DNA of 18,742 bases from Bacteroidales bacterium UBA5342 (GTDB lineage: Bacteria > Bacteroidota > Bacteroidia > Bacteroidales > UBA5342), in contig DHQI01000006.1 in the NCBI GenBank assembly GCA_002408065.1, positions 1-18,742 of the forward strand. The letters run 5' to 3'. Each line of letters starts with the position of its first letter. The stretch's first letter is position 1. Shown here piece by piece: positions 17,274 to 18,742 of this stretch. Below the pieces are notes generated by a model. It ran no database searches. It saw only the letters and a list, made by a program, of their open reading frames with translations, and was not told the origin of the DNA. The position numbers and the translations under genes were made by a program.

Positions 17274-17757
17274 TGGGTATATAATTGGTATTGTATTTAT
17301 ATTAACGAATCATTCGGATAAATAGTACGAATGACATTTTCAAAAAATTCTACTCTGCTGACGCGGATCTATGCCCCGCCCACATTTTAACGTTACAAAA
17401 GAATACATCAAAAGCACTATTTTATTGCATCCATACATCAGTTAATAGTACAAAACAGTCAAAATAGAACCATTTACTCATCATGAGCTTATTGTTCAAC
17501 TTTATGGTATATGTGAAATATTACGGAAAATCTCTACAGAAGCAAGAAAACACCACTTAAACCCTCATAATAAACACAATAAAAAAAAAGAACAGCTAAA
17601 ACATTCTCTCACCACATATAGCCTTTCAACATTAGCACATATATACAGATATTACAAATATATGAATTCTATATATCATTTTTAAGCTGTATATGTTCAA
17701 CAAATAGTCGTTTAGTAAATAATATCGTATTGTACAATCGGATGTAGACTTATACAA
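17274..17757 (-). promoter_or_regulatory. Probable 5' leader and promoter region of the operon, no gene
   Basis: A/T-rich and free of convincing coding sequence. The region just upstream of the first gene carries CGAAT-c-ATTCG (17306-17316) and a further CGAATG (17328-17333) that can pair with the CATTCG at 17311-17316 across an 11-base loop. A G/C-rich island at 17363-17379 can form a short GCGG/CCGC stem. The operon promoter must lie here or further right, but I see no clear Bacteroidota -33/-7 pair, so its position is not assigned. Confidence 0.35.
17306..17333. promoter_or_regulatory. Overlapping CGAAT palindromes upstream of the operon's first gene
   Basis: Three copies of the CGAAT/ATTCG half-site lie within 28 bp: cgaat 17306-17310, attcg 17312-17316, cgaat 17328-17332. 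They allow an 11-bp palindrome and a 6-bp stem-loop that exclude each other. They lie 33-60 bp upstream of the first start codon, fitting either a leader RNA structure or an operator. Confidence 0.35.
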
Positions 17758-18015
17758 ATGTCCCAAACAATAGAAGAACGCGAAAAAAAAATCGTTAACG
17801 AACTTTAAGCTTTAGATTTTTCAGCTCTTCCCTTGTTATATATAAGCTGTTTTAAAATCAATCCACTTCTTAGGTCAGGAGTCCAGATGAATAAAACAAA
17901 ATTCTTGTGAGGAAACAAGCACGAAGTTGGTTGAATCTGAATAAGCTCATACAAAGTGCGAAACAAACATAACAACACTTCGTTAAACGTACAATACTTC
18001 GACACATTCGACAAA

Positions 18016-18064
18016 TGGTCATTGAGCATTTCGACAGGCTCAATGACCACTTGACGAAATGCTC
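18016..18064. repeat. REP-like intergenic palindromic element
   Basis: The 12-base arms TGGTCATTGAGC (18016-18027) and GCTCAATGACCA (18038-18049) are perfect reverse complements around a 10-base loop. A second perfect 10-bp pair, GAGCATTTCG (18024-18033) and CGAAATGCTC (18055-18064), overlaps the first and can form an alternative stem. TTCGACA occurs three times nearby (17998-18004, 18007-18013, 18030-18036) and GCTCAG twice just after (18061-18066, 18076-18081). This wording resembles the dispersed intergenic repeats with 'TTCGACAGGCTCAATGA' cores that I know from many Bacteroidota genomes. Confidence 0.7.
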
Positions 18065-18742
18065 AGTGCGACGCAGCTCAGCAAGCTATACAAAAATTCC
18101 AAATTCAAATACCAGGCTGTTATTCTGGCACATACAATAAACGAAAAGGTTTCGCAAATATTTAAGAAATCAAAAAATAGAAGAATGATATGAATATACG
18201 GTAGATGCAGGTGAAACTTTTTAGCTCAGAAAATTTATACTGTAAAGCCTATTTTTTCAACGAATTTAACGCCTGCCCCTCCCGACATACTTCTGGATCG
18301 TGGGAATTTTAATTTGCAAAGAAAAAACCTAAGCTTCTTAAAATCTCACTATCAGCCGTTATCAGTATCACTTATAGATTCACCTGTAAACTAATGAGCA
18401 CTAACATGCTATCGGTAGCATAAAGTTTAATAGTTCATGTTATACCATTGGGTAAAAAAAAGTATTATCCATGTAGCCCACACAGAAATTCTGCTCGATG
18501 TGTTCGGCTAATAACAATTGGACTATGAGATGAGTGTTGAATAATTTGAGTCCCTATGTACTTCGGGATGTGTTTAATCGAGGCAATCCATGTATATCGG
18601 AAGAGAGATAGCCATAGTTACCTTGAGCCTTTTTAAACGAAGATTAAACGTAAAAGAATTAAATTATAATGCTCATCTTATAGTCTATATGGTATAACAA
18701 GCACACAAAACATTAAACCCATCGAGTAGGTAGGGGGATTAC
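18065..18742. other. Gene-free intergenic stretch at the right edge
   Basis: All six frames are broken by frequent stops and no tRNA-, rRNA- or known-protein-like segment is recognisable. The only structure seen is an 11-bp perfect inverted repeat, TGTTATACCAT (18438-18448) and ATGGTATAACA (18689-18699), bracketing 240 bp, plus a small G/C-rich patch near 18270-18305. A neighbouring gene beyond the right edge could have its leader or terminator here, but nothing shows it. Confidence 0.5.

Noticed and set aside
17655..17662. TATATTTG on the minus strand, an exact match to the Bacteroidota -7 consensus TAnnTTTG
   Set aside because: No -33 TTTG at proper spacing, and it is about 390 bp from the start codon in DNA so A/T-rich that chance matches are expected.
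17805..18050. 81-codon minus-strand open frame starting MVIEPVEMLNDHL
   Set aside because: Its first residues are a translation of the REP-like repeat, a known source of false gene calls in Bacteroidota. The rest has no recognisable family and lies in gene-free A/T-rich DNA with no start-site context.
18500..18742. Possible partial gene or transposase remnant at the right edge
   Set aside because: Stretches of up to about 50 codons exist on both strands, but they lack starts, are broken by stops and match no family I recognise.

Overview
The window is a leftward-transcribed (minus strand) glycan-uptake locus of a Bacteroidota bacterium. The evidence is two SusC/SusD outer-membrane pairs, SusD-type lipoproteins with a Cys-Glu-Asp-Phe-Leu mature start, no Shine-Dalgarno-like leaders, A/T-rich spacers, and a repeated intergenic element of the kind common in this phylum. 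The order Marinilabiliales/Bacteroidales is only a guess.

Read in the direction of transcription (right to left), the layout is as follows. An untranslated, gene-free stretch of about 1.47 kb (17274-18742) carries a REP-like palindromic repeat, a long-spaced inverted repeat and a leader with short palindromes. Then come a four-repeat fasciclin (FAS1) lipoprotein (15027-17273), SusC-like transporter 1 (11688-14909), SusD-like lipoprotein 1 (10146-11654), two tandem FAS1 lipoproteins with C-terminal beta-sandwich-like tails (8537-10156 and 6936-8516), SusC-like transporter 2 (3728-6898), SusD-like lipoprotein 2 (1717-3612), and the first 552 codons of a secreted GH78 alpha-L-rhamnosidase that runs off the left edge. 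Gaps between genes are 20-117 bp, with one 11-bp overlap, so all eight genes look like one operon.

Inferred joint function: a polysaccharide utilization locus for a rhamnose-containing glycan. The FAS1 lipoproteins occupy the place usually held by SusE/SusF-type surface glycan-binding proteins and probably act at the cell surface with the two SusCD complexes. GH78 then removes terminal L-rhamnose. No regulator (hybrid two-component, SusR, sigma/anti-sigma) is inside the window, and neither SusC carries an STN domain, so control must come from outside.

The most notable feature is the architecture FAS1 - SusCD - FAS1 - FAS1 - SusCD, in which FAS1 proteins bracket and link two dissimilar transporters. 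Co-occurrence of FAS1 proteins with SusCD is known in the phylum from general knowledge, but as far as I know the role of these FAS1 proteins is not defined.
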